Below are positions 17,187 through 26,685 of a DNA stretch of 64,000 bases, one piece after another. The notes under the pieces are model-generated. The model was given only the letters and a program-made list of their open reading frames with translations, was not told where the DNA came from and searched no databases. The DNA is from Streptomyces sp. ISL-94 (lineage in GTDB: Bacteria > Actinomycetota > Actinomycetes > Streptomycetales > Streptomycetaceae), in assembly GCF_018614075.1 (NCBI RefSeq), contig NZ_JAGGOZ010000025.1:1-64000 (forward strand), given 5' to 3'. Each line of letters starts with the position of its first letter. Within the stretch, counting starts at the first letter, position 1. Made by a program: the position numbers and the translations under genes.

Positions 17187-17861
17187 TCAGGAGGCGAAGA
17201 GGCGTACCGGCCAGTCGGCATGGGCCTCGGCCGCGATCTCCAGCAGGGGCGAGGAGGCCGCGGGCAGGCAGTCCGTGCCGTCGGAGCGGGCCCGGTGCGC
17301 GGCCTCGGCCGCCCGGGCCGCCACGGCGTCGAGTTCGGGGGCGAGGCGGGCCAGGACCCCGCTCGCCTCGAAGGGGTCCAGGCCCAGCAGCCGCACGGTC
17401 GCGGTCGCCGGGCCGCCGATACTCTCGTACGCCGCCACGTGCGCGGCGTCGAGCGGCCCGAGCCCGGCTGCCCGGGCGGTGAGGCCGAGCACCACGGGCT
17501 GGTGGGCGCCGCGCGGGAACGCGGCGGCCAGTGCCTCCAGTCCGGGGTCGGGCCAGGTGGCCCGGGCGGCGCGCAGCAGCTGCCGGCCGAGCCGCCGGGC
17601 CGCGGTGCGCAGGGCCGGCGAGGGGGTGCGGGCGTCGGCGGCGGCGTCGAGCTCCGCCGGGTCGAGCCCTAGGGCGGCGGCCGCGGCGAGGGCGGCGGCG
17701 GTGAGTCCGGCAGTGTGCAGCCGGCCCCGGCAGAAGTCCTCCAGGGTGGCGGCGTCGTGGATGCGGCCCGCCTTGCAGGCGGCCTCGGCTCCGCCGGAGT
17801 GGGCGTGGCCCCCGGCGGGGAACCGGCCGTCCGCGAGGACGAGCAGGGCGGCGAGGCTCAT
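17187..17861 (-). CDS. ureF: Urease accessory protein UreF
   Basis: A 224-residue all-helical accessory protein. UreF sits between UreD and UreG on urease and controls GTPase timing. The N-terminus [19 protein letters not shown] is diagnostic. The rest is alanine-rich helix, as in other actinobacterial UreF proteins. It starts 13 nt after ureC in the same operon. Confidence 0.92.
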   Translation of the reverse strand: MSLAALLVLADGRFPAGGHAHSGGAEAACKAGRIHDAATLEDFCRGRLHTAGLTAAALAAAAALGLDPAELDAAADARTPSPALRTAARRLGRQLLRAARATWPDPGLEALAAAFPRGAHQPVVLGLTARAAGLGPLDAAHVAAYESIGGPATATVRLLGLDPFEASGVLARLAPELDAVAARAAEAAHRARSDGTDCLPAASSPLLEIAAEAHADWPVRLFAS

Positions 17862-17874
17862 CGGAGCGTATCCA

Positions 17875-19596
17875 TCAGAAGAGGAAGTATCTCTGCGCCA
17901 TGGGCAGTTCGGCGGCGGGGGCGGGCTCCACGACCTCTCCGTCGATGGTGACGGTGAAGGTGTCGGCGTCCACCTCGACCCTCGGCAGGGCGTCGTTGTT
18001 GCGCATGTCCGCCTTGCCCACCTTCCGGGTGTTTTCGATGGCCGTGAACTGCTTGCCGAGTCCGAGCCGTTCGGGCAGTCCGTCGTCGAGGGCGGCTTGC
18101 GCGGTGAAGTTGAGGGAGTTCAGGGCGGGCGCGCGCCCGTGGCTGCCGAACATCGGGCGGGGCAGCACCGGCTGCGGGGTGGGGATGGAGGCGTTGGCAT
18201 CGCCCATCTGCGCGTAGGCGATCTGGCCGCCCTTGATGACCAGCTCGGGCTTGACCCCGAAGAAGGCGGGGTTCCACAGCACCAGGTCGGCGAGTTTGCC
18301 GGTCTCGACGGAGCCGATCTCGCGGGCGAGCCCCTGGGCGACGGCGGGGTTGATCGTGTACTTGGCGACGTAGCGGCGGGCGCGGTGGTTGTCGGCCGGT
18401 CCGTCCCCGGGGAGGAAGCCGCGCCGCTTCTTCATCACGTGGGCGGTCTGCCAGGTGCGCAGGACGACCTCGCCGACGCGCCCCATGGCCTGGGAGTCGG
18501 AGGAGATGATGGAGATGGCCCCGAGGTCGTGCAGGACGTCCTCGGCGGCGATGGTCGAGGGCCGGATCCGGGATTCGGCGAAGGCGAGGTCCTCGGGGAC
18601 GGCCGGGTTGAGGTGGTGGCACACCATCAGCATGTCGAGGTGCTCCTCGACGGTGTTGACCGTGTGCGGCCGGGTGGGGTTGGTGGAGCTGGGCAGGATG
18701 TTGGGCTCGGAGACCACGGTGATGATGTCGGGCGCGTGCCCGCCGCCCGCGCCCTCGGTGTGGTACGAGTGGATGGTCCGCCCGGCGATCGCGGCGAGGG
18801 TGTCGCCCACGAATCCGGCCTCGTTGAGGGTGTCCGTGTGGATGGCGACCTGGGCTCCGGTCTCGTCGCAGACGCTCAGACAGGCGTCGATGACGGCCGG
18901 GGTGGACCCCCAGTCCTCATGGATCTTGAACCCGAGGGCGCCGCCGCGCAGTTGGGAGTGCATGGCCTCGCGGGACATGGTGTTGCCCTTGCCGAGGAGG
19001 CCGATGTTGACGGGGTAGGCCTCCAGCGCCGCGAACATCCGGGCCAGGTGCCAGGGTCCGGGGGTGACGGTGGTGGCCTTGGTGCCCTCCGCGGGTCCGG
19101 TGCCGCCGCCGACGAGGGTGGTGATCCCGGAGGCGAGCGCCGTTTCGATGACGGTCGGGGAGATGAAGTGCACGTGGGCGTCGATGGCCCCGGCGGTGAC
19201 GACCTTCCCGTTGCCCGCGATGATCTCGGTCTCGGGGCCGATGACCAGGGCCGGGTCCACGCCGTCCATGGTGTCGGGGTTGCCGGCCTTGCCGAGGCCG
19301 CAGATGCGGCCGTCGCGGATGCCGAGGTCGGCCTTGACGATGCCCCAGTGGTCGAGGACGACGACCCCGGTGATCACGGTGTCCGGGGCGCCTTCGGCAC
19401 GGGTGGTGCGGGCCTGGCCCATGGACTCGCGGATCACCTTGCCGCCGCCGAAGACGGCCTCGTCGCCGGCCCGGCCGGGGCCGCCGCTGAGGTCCTGTTC
19501 GATCTCGACGAAGAGGTCGGTGTCGGCCAGCCGGATCCGGTCACCCGCCGTTGGCCCGAAGAGATCGGCGTACACCTGGCGGGAGATCTCAGCCAT
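17875..19596 (-). CDS. ureC: Urease alpha (catalytic) subunit
   Basis: A 573-residue amidohydrolase that hydrolyses urea to ammonia and carbamate at a bi-nickel centre. The bridging carbamylated lysine is in GFKIHEDWG (about residue 221). Nickel-ligand histidines are in DAHVHFISP and in the HTDTLNE and [12 protein letters not shown] regions. The flexible flap with the active-site histidine is MVCHHLN near residue 315. Length is normal. It overlaps ureB by 8 nt. Confidence 0.96.
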   Translation of the reverse strand: MAEISRQVYADLFGPTAGDRIRLADTDLFVEIEQDLSGGPGRAGDEAVFGGGKVIRESMGQARTTRAEGAPDTVITGVVVLDHWGIVKADLGIRDGRICGLGKAGNPDTMDGVDPALVIGPETEIIAGNGKVVTAGAIDAHVHFISPTVIETALASGITTLVGGGTGPAEGTKATTVTPGPWHLARMFAALEAYPVNIGLLGKGNTMSREAMHSQLRGGALGFKIHEDWGSTPAVIDACLSVCDETGAQVAIHTDTLNEAGFVGDTLAAIAGRTIHSYHTEGAGGGHAPDIITVVSEPNILPSSTNPTRPHTVNTVEEHLDMLMVCHHLNPAVPEDLAFAESRIRPSTIAAEDVLHDLGAISIISSDSQAMGRVGEVVLRTWQTAHVMKKRRGFLPGDGPADNHRARRYVAKYTINPAVAQGLAREIGSVETGKLADLVLWNPAFFGVKPELVIKGGQIAYAQMGDANASIPTPQPVLPRPMFGSHGRAPALNSLNFTAQAALDDGLPERLGLGKQFTAIENTRKVGKADMRNNDALPRVEVDADTFTVTIDGEVVEPAPAAELPMAQRYFLF

Positions 19597-19900
19597 CGAG
19601 CGGACCCCCGGTCTGCCCGCGCAGTCCCGGTACGGTGCGCAGCCCGGCCAGCGGTACGAGTTCCACGGCGACGGGGATGCCCGGTTCGAAGCGCACGGCG
19701 GTGCCCGCCGCGATGTTGAGCCGCTGCCCGCGCGCGGCGGAACGGTCGAAGTCCAGGCCGGGGTTGGCCTCGGCGAAGTGGTAGTGGGAGCCGACCTGGA
19801 CGGGCCGGTCGGCGGCGTTGAGCACGGTGAGGCGGGTGACGGGGCGGCCCTCGTTGAGGAGCACCGGGCCGTCCCCGTAGGTGATTTCGCCGGGGATCAC
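19589..19900 (-). CDS. ureB: Urease beta subunit
   Basis: A 103-residue structural subunit. It begins [11 protein letters not shown] and contains the conserved [18 protein letters not shown] block (about residues 36-53). As in other actinomycetes it is a separate gene, not fused to ureA. It starts 15 nt after ureA and its end overlaps the ureC start. Confidence 0.95.
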   Translation of the reverse strand: MIPGEITYGDGPVLLNEGRPVTRLTVLNAADRPVQVGSHYHFAEANPGLDFDRSAARGQRLNIAAGTAVRFEPGIPVAVELVPLAGLRTVPGLRGQTGGPLDG

Positions 19901-19915
19901 GCGGTTCGCTCCTCT

Positions 19916-20218
19916 TCAGACGATCGGGTCGTGGACGGTGACGAGCTTGGTGCCGTCCGGGAAGGTCGCCTCGACCTGGACGTCGTGGATCATCTCGGGG
20001 ATCCCCTCCATGACCTCCTCGCGGCGCAGCACGGTGCGGCCGGAGGCCATCAGCTCGGCCACGGTCCGTCCGTCGCGGGCCCCTTCGAGGATGTGACAGG
20101 TGATGAGCGCGATCGCCTCGGGGTGGTTGAGGAGCACCCCGCGCACCCTCCTCTTCTCGGCCACGTCCGCGGCCACATGGATGAGCAGTCTCTCCTGCTC
20201 GTGCGGTGTCAGTTGCAC
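19916..20218 (-). CDS. ureA: Urease gamma subunit
   Basis: A 100-residue structural subunit and first gene of the operon. Family blocks are [47 protein letters not shown] and the C-terminal [10 protein letters not shown] choose the GTG giving (M)QLTPHEQE, as in relatives; an upstream GTG at 20227 and a TTG at 20230 are in frame, so the start could be 3-4 codons earlier. Confidence 0.93.
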   Translation of the reverse strand: MQLTPHEQERLLIHVAADVAEKRRVRGVLLNHPEAIALITCHILEGARDGRTVAELMASGRTVLRREEVMEGIPEMIHDVQVEATFPDGTKLVTVHDPIV

Positions 20219-20543
20219 ACGTATCACCAAATTTCCGGGACAAGATCAACATCGCGCCGAGCCGACCCTACTGGCCCTTAACACTTTGTTGACCTGCGCT
20301 TATCCGAGCCAAGCATGTCTTGCCCAACGCAGAGAAAGGCTTTCCGTCCCGACCACCGCCGCTTTACCGGATCATGGGTGATCATTGGCGGACGAGCGTG
20401 GCGCCACGCTAGGCGCTCCGCTTTTCCGCTGAGTTAACCCACGTTTCGGGGAGGTACCCGGTTCAACTCCGGAGCCCCCGGAGCCCGGTTCCGTATACGG
20501 CTCCGCACGGCGCTCCGCCTGCGGACCACCCTCAAGGAGACCC
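20219..20543. other. Intergenic region between divergent ureA and VOC gene
   Basis: No gene is seen in these 325 nt. The ureA side has TAGGGT on the minus strand (about 20262-20267) as a possible -10 box. The middle holds the repeated hexamer GATCAT and a perfect 16-bp palindrome. I looked for a GlnR box, which controls urease in Streptomyces, and found no convincing pair of GTNAC sites. The VOC side has TATACG near 20493 as a possible -10 box and AAGGAGA before the start. Confidence 0.5.
20395..20410. promoter_or_regulatory. Perfect 16-bp palindrome between ureA and the VOC gene
   Basis: AGCGTGGC followed by GCCACGCT forms a perfect palindrome with no spacer. It is 134 nt before the VOC start and 177 nt before ureA. 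It may be an operator or a weak terminator of antisense transcription; the sequence alone cannot decide. Confidence 0.45.
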
Positions 20544-20936
20544 GTGTTCGTCAATCCCGTCCGGCACATCACCTTCGACGCCCTGGACCCCTACCGGGTC
20601 GCCGAATTCTGGTCGGCGGTGACCGGCTACCCGATCCACCCCGACGACGTGGAGGGTGACGACGAGATCCTGCTGGAGTCGGGGCAGCCCGGTGGGCCCG
20701 GACTGCTCTTCATCCGGGTGCCGGACGCCAAGTCCGTCAAGAACCGCGTCCACCTGGACATCCAGCCGCCCACCGGCACCCGGGACGAGACCGTCGAGCG
20801 CTTGGTCGGGCTCGGCGCGAAGATCGTGGACGACCGCCGCGCGCAGGACGGCGTCCTGGGGTGGGTCGTGCTCGCCGACCCCGAGGGCAACGAGCTGTGC
20901 ATCGAGCGCAGCGCCGTGGAGCGCGCCGCCTCCTGA
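20544..20936 (+). CDS. VOC (glyoxalase/bleomycin-resistance) family protein
   Basis: A 130-residue protein with two beta-alpha-beta-beta-beta halves. The start VRHITFDALDPYRVAEFWSAV is the classic first VOC module, and DPEGNELCIE closes the second. Possible metal ligands are His7 and the final Glu. The family covers glyoxalases, dioxygenases and drug-binding proteins, and nothing here fixes the reaction. GTG start after AAGGAGA. Confidence 0.82.
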   Translation: MFVNPVRHITFDALDPYRVAEFWSAVTGYPIHPDDVEGDDEILLESGQPGGPGLLFIRVPDAKSVKNRVHLDIQPPTGTRDETVERLVGLGAKIVDDRRAQDGVLGWVVLADPEGNELCIERSAVERAAS

Positions 20937-20944
20937 CCCCGGCT

Positions 20945-21394
20945 TCAGCAGCCGGTGGCCGTCTTCGCCGGCGCTGCCACCGTCCAGGGCAGGGCGATCC
21001 AGACCGTTTTGCCGCCGTCCTCGGTGGGGCTGACCGAGAGGCGACCGCCCGCCTCCGCGGTGAGCCAGCGGATGATGACCATCCCCCGGCCGTTGTCCTG
21101 CTGGACGGCGGCCGGGAGCCGCTTGGGCCAGCGCGGGTGGCTGTCCGTGACGCCGACGCGCAGCCACTCCTCGCGTTCCAGCCGGACGTCCACGGTGAAG
21201 GTCGGCGACTGGCCGAAAGTGTGCTGTACGGCGTTGGTGGCGAGCTCCGAGACGATCAGCCGGACACTGTCGGCGATGTCGGCGTCATCGGGAAGTCCCC
21301 ATTCGCCCAGCACCTCCGCGACATAGCGTCGGGCGGCGGCGACCGAGGCCGGATCGCTCGGCAGAGTGACGGATGCTTCCTGGTGATCTGCCAT
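20945..21394 (-). CDS. Anti-sigma-factor-type ATP-binding protein (HATPase_c)
   Basis: A 149-residue single-domain GHKL ATPase of the RsbW/AbaA-like type that binds a partner regulator and has no sensor domain. Visible motifs are the N box ELATNAVQHT (about residues 71-80), DSHPRWP, and the G1 box DNGRGM. It is divergent from a WhiJ-type regulator with a DUF397 partner. The ATG after GGGAAAGGGA is preferred over a longer start that lacks similarity. A role in development or antibiotic control is inferred from the gene trio. Confidence 0.85.
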   Translation of the reverse strand: MADHQEASVTLPSDPASVAAARRYVAEVLGEWGLPDDADIADSVRLIVSELATNAVQHTFGQSPTFTVDVRLEREEWLRVGVTDSHPRWPKRLPAAVQQDNGRGMVIIRWLTAEAGGRLSVSPTEDGGKTVWIALPWTVAAPAKTATGC

Positions 21395-21591
21395 GGCGAC
21401 GGTCCCTTTCCCACCGGGGCCAAGCCGCCCCGGATCTGTGCTGGACGCCAGAGTGCCACCCATCGTGCCGCCGCAACTGCCGTTCCCCCAAGATATGCAT
21501 ATATCTGTCGCTCAATGCGGTGAACTCTGCTACGGAAGAGCGTATTTGGACGGCAGACTGGTGCGACCTGTGCCGGTGGAAGGAGGCGGGT

Positions 21592-22476
21592 GTGCAACAC
21601 GGTCCCGCGGTGCGCCGGCGCAAACTCGGCGAGGAACTGCGTGCCCTGCGCGACCGGTCCGGACTCACCAGTGGTGAGGCGGCCCGGATCGTGGGATGGC
21701 ACCAGTCGAAAATCAGCCGCATCGAGACAGGGCGCAGCGGGGTCAAACCCGAGGACATCCGCATCCTGCTCGATGTCTACGGGCAGATCGTGAGCCCCGA
21801 GCAGCGCGCCCTGCTGGAGGCGCTGTCCGCCTCGGCCGCGGGCCCCGGCCCGGGCGGTGACACCGGGCGGGGCCGCCAGTGGTGGCACGACTACCGGGGC
21901 CTGCTGCCCCAGGAGTACCGGGACTTCATCAGCCTGGAGGCCGGGGCGAGTGCGGCGCGGACCGTGGAACTGTCCGTGGTGCCGGGGCTGTTGCAGACCC
22001 CGGAGTACGCGCGGGCCGTGACCCGGGCCGCGCTGGGCGGGCTGCCCGAGCCGAAAGTGGACGCGCTGGTCGACGTACGCCTCGCCCGGCAGTCGGTGCT
22101 GCGGGCCGATCCGCCGCTGGAGCTGAGCGCCGTACTGGACGAGGCGGTGCTGCGCCGGCAGATCGGCGGGCCCGGGGTCATGGCGCAACAGCTGCGACAC
22201 CTGGTGGAGGTGGGACGGCTGCCCCAAGTGCGGCTACAAGTACTGCCGTTCAGCGTGGGGGGTCATCTCGGCCTCACCGGACCGTTCGTCATTTTCTCAT
22301 TTCCGAACATCGCCGATCTGGATGTGGTGGTACTCGACCATTTGACGAGTAGCCTCTATCTGGAGCGGAAGGAAGACCTAGAGGCATACAGCGCCGCGTT
22401 CCGCACCATTCAGGAACACGCCCTCCCGCCCCAGGACTCGTCGGATCTCATCAGCTCACTTGCTGACGACGCGTAA
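21592..22476 (+). CDS. WhiJ-type XRE regulator (HTH plus DUF5753)
   Basis: A 294-residue DNA-binding regulator. The XRE helix-turn-helix lies at residues about 8-62 (RRKLGEELRALRDRSGLTSGE, then WHQSKISRIETGRSG). The DUF5753 domain follows (residues 95-280, with ELSVVPGLLQTPEYARA). WhiJ-like proteins typically repress development or antibiotic genes and are relieved by a cognate DUF397 protein. The GTG start has AAGGAGG at good spacing. The DUF397 gene follows after 12 nt. Confidence 0.88.
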   Translation: MQHGPAVRRRKLGEELRALRDRSGLTSGEAARIVGWHQSKISRIETGRSGVKPEDIRILLDVYGQIVSPEQRALLEALSASAAGPGPGGDTGRGRQWWHDYRGLLPQEYRDFISLEAGASAARTVELSVVPGLLQTPEYARAVTRAALGGLPEPKVDALVDVRLARQSVLRADPPLELSAVLDEAVLRRQIGGPGVMAQQLRHLVEVGRLPQVRLQVLPFSVGGHLGLTGPFVIFSFPNIADLDVVVLDHLTSSLYLERKEDLEAYSAAFRTIQEHALPPQDSSDLISSLADDA

Positions 22477-22488
22477 GGAGGCACCCCC

Positions 22489-22719
22489 GTGTCCGCAACC
22501 CCCTTATCGGTCTTATCGATCAGCGGACTTCTGATCAGCGCGCGGTGGCGGCGGAGCAGCCGCAGCACCGGAATGAACAACTGTGTGGAAGCGGCCGTCC
22601 TCGGCGGCGGCCTGCTGGCCGTCCGCGACTCCAAGCGGACGGACGGCCCGGCCGTGCTCTTCACCGGGCCGGCCTGGGACGGCTTCCTCACTTCCGTACG
22701 GGCGGACGTGCTTCCGTAG
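22489..22719 (+). CDS. DUF397 protein with two TTA codons
   Basis: A 76-residue small protein of the DUF397 family, recognised from RWRRSSRSTGMNNCVEAA, AVRDSK and PAWDGFLTSVR. Family members act with WhiJ-type regulators as toxin/antidote-like or signalling partners. The GTG start lies after AAGGAGG. Codons 6 and 9 are TTA, and no later start in frame avoids them, so translation should need the bldA leucyl-tRNA. This would put the triad under developmental timing. Confidence 0.82.
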   Translation: MSATPLSVLSISGLLISARWRRSSRSTGMNNCVEAAVLGGGLLAVRDSKRTDGPAVLFTGPAWDGFLTSVRADVLP

Positions 22720-22725
22720 CTCCGC

Positions 22726-23928
22726 CTACCGGTCCGTGGCTCCGGCCGGAGCGGTCCGCAGGATCGTCGCCACAGCCCGGGTGATCTCCTCCCCCGTGAG
22801 ATCCCCCCGGGCGGTCAGCCGCAGCCGGGAAATGCCGTCCGGCACCGACGGCGGCCGGAAGCACCCCACGGACAGACCTGCCTCGCGGCAGTCGGCGGCC
22901 CAGCGCAGTGCCGCCGAGGCCGACGGGGCCCGTACCGACACCACGGCCGCGTCCGGCCGGGCCGCGGTCAGGCCGGACGCGGTGAGCCGCCCGTACAGCT
23001 GGGCGGCCACCTCGCGGGCGCGGCCGGCGCGCTCCGGTTCCCGCCCGAGCAGGCGCAGGCCCGCCAGCGCCGCGCCCGCGGCGGCCGGGGCCAGCCCGGT
23101 GTCGAAGATGAACGTGCGCGCGGTGTTGACCAGGTGGCGGATGACCTTGGCCGGACCGAGCACCGCCCCGCCCTGGCTGCCCAGGGACTTCGAGAGGGTG
23201 AGGGTGGCGACCACGCCCGGCGCGCCCGCCAGCCCGGCGGCGTACAGCGCGCCGCGGCCGCCCTCCCCCAGCACGCCCAGCCCGTGCGCGTCGTCCACGA
23301 CCAGGGCCGCGCCCTCGTCCCGGCAGGCGGCGGCGTATCCGGCGAGCGGGGCGGCGTCCCCGTCGACGGAGAACACGGAGTCGCTGACCAGCAGCGCCCG
23401 TCCGTCGTGCGTGGCGAGCGTCTTGCGCGCGGCGTCCGGATCGGAGTGCGGAATGATGGCGGTCTCGGCGCGCGAGAGGCGGCAGCCGTCGACGATCGAG
23501 GCATGGTTCCCGGCGTCGGAGACGATGAGCGTGCCCCGGTCGCTGAGCGCGGTGACTGCGGCCAGGTTGGCCGCGTATCCGGAGGACAGGACCAGCGCGG
23601 CCTCGAATCCGCAGAAGGCAGCGAGCTCGCGTTCGAGCTCCGCGTGCAGTTCGGTCGTACCCGTCACGAGACGGGACCCGGTGGCTCCGGCCCCCCACCG
23701 TTCGGCCGCCTCCCGCGCTCCGCGGACGGTCTCGGGATGCCGGGACAGACCGAGGTAGTCGTTGCTCGCGAGGTCCAGGAGCGGCGACTCGGCCGGCCTC
23801 GGGCGCAGGGTGCGGACGAGCCCGGCCTGTTCGCGGGCGCTCTGCGCGGCGTCGATCCAGGAGAAGACGTCCACGGGACCGGGCCCGCGAGCGGGCTCGG
23901 GAGTGGCCGCGGGAGTGGGCTGGGGCAT
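22726..23928 (-). CDS. bioF: 8-amino-7-oxononanoate synthase
   Basis: A 400-residue PLP enzyme that condenses pimeloyl-thioester with L-alanine, the first committed step of biotin ring assembly. Family blocks are [39 protein letters not shown] and [12 protein letters not shown]. The PLP lysine is in [11 protein letters not shown] near residue 244. The ATG follows GAGGACGTGCCG and gives a proline-rich N-terminus of about 20 residues. It is divergent from bioBAD. Confidence 0.93.
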   Translation of the reverse strand: MPQPTPAATPEPARGPGPVDVFSWIDAAQSAREQAGLVRTLRPRPAESPLLDLASNDYLGLSRHPETVRGAREAAERWGAGATGSRLVTGTTELHAELERELAAFCGFEAALVLSSGYAANLAAVTALSDRGTLIVSDAGNHASIVDGCRLSRAETAIIPHSDPDAARKTLATHDGRALLVSDSVFSVDGDAAPLAGYAAACRDEGAALVVDDAHGLGVLGEGGRGALYAAGLAGAPGVVATLTLSKSLGSQGGAVLGPAKVIRHLVNTARTFIFDTGLAPAAAGAALAGLRLLGREPERAGRAREVAAQLYGRLTASGLTAARPDAAVVSVRAPSASAALRWAADCREAGLSVGCFRPPSVPDGISRLRLTARGDLTGEEITRAVATILRTAPAGATDR

Positions 23929-23974
23929 CGGCACGTCCTCGTGTTTTGTCGGCAGTCCACAGACCGGCCCGACG

Positions 23975-24040
23975 CTAGCCGCCGGGCGTCGGCTCGACCC
24001 TAGCCGCCGGGCCTTGAGTGTCAGGTGTGGCGATACACAC
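23975..24040. promoter_or_regulatory. bioF/bioB control region: 13-bp direct repeat and small palindrome
   Basis: The 181-bp gap contains CTAGCCGCCGGGC twice (23975-23987 and 24000-24012), and GTGTG-N6-CACAC at 24025-24040. On the minus strand the first repeat overlaps TAGCGT, a good -10 for bioF. Biotin operons in actinobacteria are controlled by BioQ-type repressors at such divergent regions. Whether either element is that operator is inference. Confidence 0.4.
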
Positions 24041-24109
24041 ACTCCCAACCGGCCATGTTGTGCGATCTCTCCTTGGCCGGGAGTGGTGGTGTGGTCCAGG
24101 ATCGGCGTC

Positions 24110-25357
24110 ATGGACCTGCTGAACACCCTGGTGGACAAGGGGCTGCGGCGCGAGCTGCCGACCCGCGAAGAGGCGCTCGCCGTACTGGCGACTTCCGACG
24201 ACGAACTGCTCGACGTGGTGGCCGCGGCCGGCAAAGTGCGCCGCCAGTGGTTCGGGCGTCGGGTCAAGCTGAACTACCTGGTCAACCTGAAGTCGGGCCT
24301 GTGCCCCGAGGACTGCTCCTACTGCTCCCAGCGTCTCGGCTCGAAGGCCGAGATCCTCAAGTACACGTGGCTGAAGCCGGAGGAGGCCTCCCAGGCCGCC
24401 GCGGCCGGTGTCGCGGGCGGCGCGAAGCGGGTCTGCCTGGTCGCGAGCGGCCGCGGGCCGACGGACCGGGACGTGGACCGCGTCGGCAAGACGATCGCGG
24501 CGATCAAGGAGCAGAACGAGGGCGTCGAGGTCTGTGCGTGCCTCGGCCTGCTCTCGGACGGCCAGGCGGAGCGGCTGCGCGAAGCGGGCGCCGACGCGTA
24601 CAACCACAATCTCAACACCTCCGAGGCGACGTACGGTCAGATCACCAAGACCCACACCTACGCGGACCGGGTCGACACGGTGCAGAAGGCGCACGCCGCC
24701 GGCCTGTCCGCCTGCTCCGGTCTGATCGCGGGCATGGGCGAGAGCGACGAGGACCTCGTCGATGTCGTCTACTCGCTGCGCGAGCTGGACCCGGACTCGG
24801 TGCCCGTCAACTTCCTGATCCCCTTCGAGGGCACTCCGCTCGCCAAGGAGTGGAACCTCACCCCGCAGCGCGCCCTGCGGATCCTCGCGATGGTGCGGTT
24901 CGTCTGCCCCGACGTCGAGGTCCGCCTCGCGGGCGGGCGCGAGGTGCACCTGCGCACCATGCAGCCCCTCGCCCTGCACCTGGTGAACTCGATCTTCCTC
25001 GGCGACTACCTGACCAGTGAGGGGCAGGCCGGCCAGGCCGACCTCGACATGATCGCGGACGCCGGCTTCGAGGTGGAGGGGGCCGGTACGAGCACGCTCC
25101 CGGCCCACCGGGCCGACGTGGCGGAGGCGGCCACGGCGGGCGGCTGCGGTTCGCACGGTGGCGGGGCCTCCCTGTGCGGTTCGGCGGGCTCCGGCGACGC
25201 CGCGGGGGAAGCCGGGTGCGGTTCGGCCTGCGGCGGTTGCTCCGGCCACGCGGAGACGGCGCCCGTACCGGCGCAGGCCGATGCCGGGGAGGTGCGCTCC
25301 GGCCTGGTGGCGGTCCGCCGGCGCGGCGCGGGGACGGATCTCGCCCCCAATGCCTGA
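24110..25357 (+). CDS. bioB: Biotin synthase with Cys/Gly-rich C-terminal tail
   Basis: A 415-residue radical SAM enzyme that inserts sulfur into dethiobiotin. The radical SAM cluster motif is CPEDCSYC (Cys65, 69 and 72). Ligands for the sulfur-donor cluster are supplied by [15 protein letters not shown] and [12 protein letters not shown]. The usual enzyme ends near residue 340. Here about 70 residues follow, very rich in Gly, Ala, Ser and with five cysteines and two histidines (for example [11 protein letters not shown]). The start ATG precedes the conserved [10 protein letters not shown]. The stop overlaps the bioA start. Confidence 0.93.
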   Translation: MDLLNTLVDKGLRRELPTREEALAVLATSDDELLDVVAAAGKVRRQWFGRRVKLNYLVNLKSGLCPEDCSYCSQRLGSKAEILKYTWLKPEEASQAAAAGVAGGAKRVCLVASGRGPTDRDVDRVGKTIAAIKEQNEGVEVCACLGLLSDGQAERLREAGADAYNHNLNTSEATYGQITKTHTYADRVDTVQKAHAAGLSACSGLIAGMGESDEDLVDVVYSLRELDPDSVPVNFLIPFEGTPLAKEWNLTPQRALRILAMVRFVCPDVEVRLAGGREVHLRTMQPLALHLVNSIFLGDYLTSEGQAGQADLDMIADAGFEVEGAGTSTLPAHRADVAEAATAGGCGSHGGGASLCGSAGSGDAAGEAGCGSACGGCSGHAETAPVPAQADAGEVRSGLVAVRRRGAGTDLAPNA

Positions 25358-26675
25358 TCAGCTTCAGCCGCTGTCGGCGGGCGCGGAACTCCTCGCTCTC
25401 GACCGGCAGCACGTCTGGCACCCGTACGGTCCGATGCCCGGGCGGCAGGAGCCGCTGGTCATCGCCTCCGCCTCGGGGGTGCGGCTGCGGCTCGCCGATC
25501 CGTCCGGGCAGGGGCAGGGCCACGACGAGCTGGTCGACGGCATGTCCTCCTGGTGGTCGGCGATCCACGGCTACAACCACCCGGTGCTGAACGAGGCCGC
25601 GACGGCGCAGCTGGGCCGTATGTCGCACGTGATGTTCGGCGGGCTCACCCATGAGCCCGCCGTCCGGCTGGCGGCCCGGCTGGTGGAGATCACGCCGCCG
25701 GGGCTGGAGCACGTGTTCCTCTGCGATTCGGGCTCGGTCTCGGTCGAGGTCGCGGTCAAGATGTGCCTCCAGTACTGGCGTTCGCTCGGGCGGACGGGCA
25801 AGACCCGGCTGCTGACCTGGCGCGGCGGCTACCACGGGGACACCTGGCAGCCGATGGCCGTCTGCGACCCCGAGGGAGGCATGCACGAGCTGTGGCAGGG
25901 CCACCTGCCGCGGCAGGTCTTCGCGGACGCGCCGCCCGGCGGCTTCGACACCCCCGTGGACCCGGCGTACGCCGAGCACCTGCGCTCCCTGATCGCCGCG
26001 CACGCGGACGAGCTGGCCGCGGTCATCGTGGAACCCGTGGTCCAGGGGGCGGGCGGCATGCGCTTCCACAGCCCCGGCTACCTGCGGGTGCTGCGCGACC
26101 TGTGCGACGAGTACGGCGTCCTGCTCATCCTCGACGAGATCGCGACGGGCTTCGGCCGTACGGGCGCGCTCTTCGCGGCGGACCACGCGGGGATCACCCC
26201 GGAGGTGATGTGCCTGGGCAAGTCGCTGACCGGCGGGTACCTCACGCTGGCGGCGACCCTGTGCACGGAGCGGGTGGCCGACGGGATCTCGCAGGGCGAG
26301 GTTCCGGTGCTCGCGCACGGCCCGACCTTCATGGGCAACCCGCTCGCCACGGCCGTGGCACTCGCCTCGATCGACCTCCTCCTGGGCCAGGACTGGCCGA
26401 CCGAGGTCAAGCGCATCGAGGCGGGCCTGCGTGAAGGCCTGGCGGGTGCGGTGCAGTTGCCCGGCGTACGGGACGTACGCGTCCTCGGCGCGATCGGCGT
26501 GGTCCAGCTGGACCACGACGTCGACATGGCGGCGGCCACCCGGGCGGCCGTGCGGGAGGGCGTCTGGCTGCGCCCGTTCCGCGATCTGATCTACACGATG
26601 CCCCCGTTCGTCACCGGCGACGACGATGTGGCCCGTATCTGCCGCGCGGTGGTCGCGGCAGCACAGGAAGGCTGA
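25350..26675 (+). CDS. bioA: Adenosylmethionine-8-amino-7-oxononanoate aminotransferase
   Basis: A 441-residue class III aminotransferase that uses SAM as amino donor to make 7,8-diaminopelargonate. Diagnostic BioA stretches are [50 protein letters not shown] and the PLP lysine in CLGKSLTGG (near residue 290). The ATG lies in ATGCCTGA and overlaps the bioB stop by 8 nt, so the two are coupled. Confidence 0.95.
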   Translation: MPDQLQPLSAGAELLALDRQHVWHPYGPMPGRQEPLVIASASGVRLRLADPSGQGQGHDELVDGMSSWWSAIHGYNHPVLNEAATAQLGRMSHVMFGGLTHEPAVRLAARLVEITPPGLEHVFLCDSGSVSVEVAVKMCLQYWRSLGRTGKTRLLTWRGGYHGDTWQPMAVCDPEGGMHELWQGHLPRQVFADAPPGGFDTPVDPAYAEHLRSLIAAHADELAAVIVEPVVQGAGGMRFHSPGYLRVLRDLCDEYGVLLILDEIATGFGRTGALFAADHAGITPEVMCLGKSLTGGYLTLAATLCTERVADGISQGEVPVLAHGPTFMGNPLATAVALASIDLLLGQDWPTEVKRIEAGLREGLAGAVQLPGVRDVRVLGAIGVVQLDHDVDMAAATRAAVREGVWLRPFRDLIYTMPPFVTGDDDVARICRAVVAAAQEG

Positions 26676-26685
26676 GAAGACGGAC

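Noticed and set aside
20219..20300. GlnR box upstream of the urease operon
   Set aside because: The expected pair of GTNAC half-sites with proper spacing is not present.
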